A stretch of DNA of 64,000 bases from Zygaena filipendulae (Eukaryota; Arthropoda; Insecta; Lepidoptera; Zygaenidae): contig OU015672.1 of NCBI GenBank assembly GCA_907165275.2, positions 3,454,501-3,518,500 of the forward strand. Direction: 5' to 3'. Position numbers and translations under genes: made by a program. Below, one piece after another: positions 61,197 to 64,000 of this stretch. The notes under the pieces are model-generated. The model was not told the origin of the DNA. It searched no databases and was given only the letters and a program-made list of their open reading frames with translations. Positions within the stretch are counted from its first letter, which is position 1; each line of letters starts with the position of its first letter.

Positions 61197-64000
61197 TTTA
61201 AACCGACGAACAATAATTATTTATCTTATTTTTTAACTGTAGTTACCTACCAACTTTGTAAAGCTATTATTATTTACATAAAAAAAAATGCACCGATAAC
61301 CCGTCGACCGTTATGTAGATTGCGAAAATTGAATTGCACTCACGAAACATGTGAACAAATTCATTAGTGAGCAACAAACGATCGCAGAAATCTTAATTAT
61401 TTAGGTTCAATCTAAATTTATATAAAAAAAATTAAAAAATAAACAATTAAATACGTATGTCGAGTTTCGAGATCGCAAACAGAATGACGATTTCATGATG
61501 AAAGTAAGAGAATACAATAGGTAACGTCGATGACTTGCTGATGACCCCAATAGACGATATCTGTCATTTATTATAATTTCAATATTAGAAAAATACCTAC
61601 TTATATTTAATTCTTCTATCGTATCCTGTAAAAACTAACAGGCAACAGCATCTATGAGTTTGTCAGTTAATTTAACTGACGAATTTTGTGGTTTAATATG
61701 AATAAACATATTATAACGTGAGTGAAACCGCGGGGAACAGCTATAGTATAAAATATACGTACCTATAAGTACTTAACCAAATCGTTAGTCGTTTCGTAGA
61801 AACCAAATGTAGGTAAAATATAAAATCTATGTAGTATAATACTGAATGTTTGTATAACTATATTTGTTCCCTATACGTTCCTAAACCATTGATACGCCCG
61901 TGAAGGTTCGTGATATAAAGAGTTCCTGCGGGAATTCCGAAACTCACGCAGGTCAAACCGCGCTCACGGACTAATTAGGACTATTGATGGTTTCTCGTAA
62001 ATGGCTCCTGACGATTTCGATACTATTTTGCATTAAAGTTTTGGTTTCAAGTTTTTAGATACATAGGTAGGTGTCATCCCTGAAATATTTAGATTTAGCA
62101 TCATTTTAAATTATTCTATTTTCAAATAAATTCAAATTAAAAAAAAAGTGACACTGGCAATAATGTCATTAATGACAATTGCCATTAAAAAAGAGAACAC
62201 TGCAATCCTCAGACGAAATAATTATTTCGTCTGACCTGCAATCCCTGCGATTTATGAAAAGTTGTGTAAATATTTTTTAAATTGCTTAGTTCTTTATTTT
62301 TATTTTGGAAATCTCATGATTTCAAAATATATCGGGTTTTTTTTTAATTCAATCGCGTTGCTTTGTCTATCAAGTCACACATTGTCATTGGCACAATTAC
62401 TTAAAAATTGCCATTTAATAAAAAAAAAGAAGAAGAAGAAGAAAAAAACAAACTTCCTTATCAACATAATCAAAAGATGAGGCATAAAAGGCCGATCGCA
62501 GGACGCCATTGGATGAGGGTAGCGCAGGAATGATCGTTGTGGCGATCCTTGGGGGAGGCCTTGGGGAGGCCTATGTCCAGCAGAAAAGTGGATTTCTTTT
62601 GGCTGATATGATGATGATCTTATCCAGGCCACCAGGTGGAGTACAGTGTGAGCTTATTTTTAAATGTGTATTGATTCTTCAAATCCGGCTCGAAGGACCG
62701 TATTGAGATATTCTTCAATTTAAAAAGCTACGAACGATATTAAACGACAGCAAATGAGGTCGCAAACTGCCAGACCAAGTTTTTTTTTACACTACCAAAA
62801 TTTGTAAAAAATCTTTGGTGCAATAAAAGTATACCTATTGTATTTTGGACAATTCGCGACTCATGACCATGGACCAATAATGCTCATGACTTAAAAATAC
62901 TGCACCTATCCACTTCTATTAGATAGTTTTGTCACTAGATTTCGCCCAAACAATGAGCTATAACATCAAAGATGATTGGCCATAGAAAATATTGTTTATT
63001 GTTTCTCACTAGTTAAAAAAAATTGATATGATAAGTATACCATAAAAAATGAGACGATTATGATGATGTGAAATGGAAAACCTTTTTTGATAACTATTAT
63101 ATTACTGTGAAATGGACTGATACCTCATTCTAGAGTTCTAGACAATAGAAGCTTTGAATTATTTAAATTCCATAAACATAAACAGTCCGTACAGGGTAAC
63201 CATTGGAAGTGCAGATAATATAATAACCCTCCATTTGTTTTGATTATAGTGATAGTTTCATCCAAGATGGTGAGTTAAAGTATTTAATTTACATATTTAT
63301 TAAATACAAAGGATACAATCCACATCCCATCAATTTCCGGTATGCTCATTTTTCATTAATAATGTGACGTGTCCAAGCAAAAAGGTCCAGTTCTCATCAT
63401 TTAGTTTCCGAGATATAAGGTAAAGTTGATTGCAAAAATTGCTTTTCCGATTTTAATAAAGGCTAATTATCTATAATTTTATAAATAAAAATCTATGAAA
63501 CAAGTAGAAGTGTTTTTTTTTTCACTCAAGCTTTTAAAATGCTTTTTCTCAAGTCAAGTTTTTTGAAAAAAATATATACATTAGAGCACATATTTTTCAG
63601 CTGACCTAAATTGTCTGTCTCCTTACATGATCTCCTTCCGCCTGACTTCCCCCGTCCAATCAATATAAAATTTCTTCTTACTCAGGCGTTCTCCTCTTCG
63701 ATTCCCTTAGTTAAATTTCTGTCGACTAATAAATTAACACTTTAGATCCCTATTTATGTATATTAATTCTTATTTTATTCAAGTACTTCTCTATAAATGT
63801 TGTAGCCTACTAACCACATAATAGCTAACTGTGTTGTCATATGCTCATTATAGAATTTCACGTGCAGAAAAAAAAAAAAAAAAAAAAACAAAAAGGTACC
63901 AGTACCAGTTAATCAAATCAATCCTCTGGCTTTTCAAACTGTGACATTGGCAGAATCATCGTCAAAACAGTGGAGCCATTAAAAACAACAATTTGGAATT
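61197..64000. other. Upstream of the TMEM68-like gene, intergenic
   Basis: Holds the presumed promoter of the minus-strand gene (no clear core element), Helitron-type 3' scraps (61715-61742, 61918-61965), a hairpin TCAGACGAAATAATTATTTCGTCTGA near 62211-62236, the RTE tail (62491-62620), a segment near 63485-63560 related to 745-830, and an A-rich run at 63868-63889. No gene is supported. Confidence 0.55.
62491..62620 (+). mobile_element. RTE-type LINE, ORF2 3' end
   Basis: In one frame the plus strand reads AGRHWMRVAQE, stop, SLWRSLGEAYVQQ, the usual last residues of insect RTE ORF2 (AGxxWMRxAQDRxxWRxLxEAYVQQW). It then runs into GGCTGATATGATGATGATCT, the typical 3' end of these elements. 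A stop replaces the D/R codon, and an 8-base GCCTTGGG repeat lies just after. Confidence 0.85.

Noticed and set aside
63241..63275. Possible first exon ending AAGATG|GTGAGT, a pattern seen in ribosomal protein genes
   Set aside because: No downstream exon with a recognisable ribosomal protein or any other protein follows before 64000. The motif alone is too short.

Overview
The window looks like nuclear DNA of a moth or butterfly. The genes are split by many introns. GC-rich exons sit in AT-rich, repeat-packed introns. The dominant interspersed repeat ends in a CCGCGG-GTGAAA-CCGCGG hairpin followed by CAGCTAGT, which resembles the Lep1-type non-autonomous Helitrons of Lepidoptera. RTE and Jockey-like LINE scraps and several MITE families add to this. 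No bacterial, plasmid or CRISPR feature is present. The organism call is an inference from gene and repeat types.

Layout. (1) 1-25.2 kb, minus strand: a direct tandem duplication of an ACSF3-type gene (mitochondrial malonyl/methylmalonyl-CoA synthetase). Copy 2 (15970-25078, nine exons, 640 codons) is intact from a mitochondrial presequence to the A10 lysine. Copy 1 (2162-11826) keeps exons 2-9 in frame. Its exon 1 has lost the start codon and carries an in-frame stop, its exon 6 donor is degraded, and the invariant Gly of its A7 motif is Ser. It is probably a decaying duplicate. The shared block runs from about 1.68 to 11.9 kb and from about 15.58 to 25.2 kb. (2) 25.4-27.2 kb: an open frame with a SWIM zinc finger between inverted flanks, probably part of a DNA transposon or a gene derived from one. 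(3) 28186-44956, plus strand: Mediator subunit MED25, 15 exons, about 779 residues, with von Willebrand A domain, Gly/Val/Gln/Met-rich linkers, ACID domain and an LxxLL motif. (4) 49151-61196, minus strand: a TMEM68 (DIESL)-like membrane acyltransferase, seven exons, 385 residues, with an 8.6-kb first intron. (5) 61.2-64 kb: intergenic, with an RTE tail.

The three host genes do not form a pathway unit. ACSF3 acts in mitochondria, MED25 in the nucleus and TMEM68 in the ER membrane. The novelty lies mainly in the mobile DNA. A 1.44-1.46-kb element with AGTACGG termini and repeated ACTCGAGCGCGTCAGA boxes is present twice, and the other ACSF3 copy preserves its empty site. A perfect 73-bp inverted repeat lies in the last intron of MED25. 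A MITE with a TAA duplication is nested in a Helitron-type repeat. A MITE family of about 325 bp carries CRE-like TGACGTCA palindromes and occurs about twelve times.

Exon boundaries were derived by hand from GT/AG sites, phase continuity and similarity to the known families. No search or alignment software was run.
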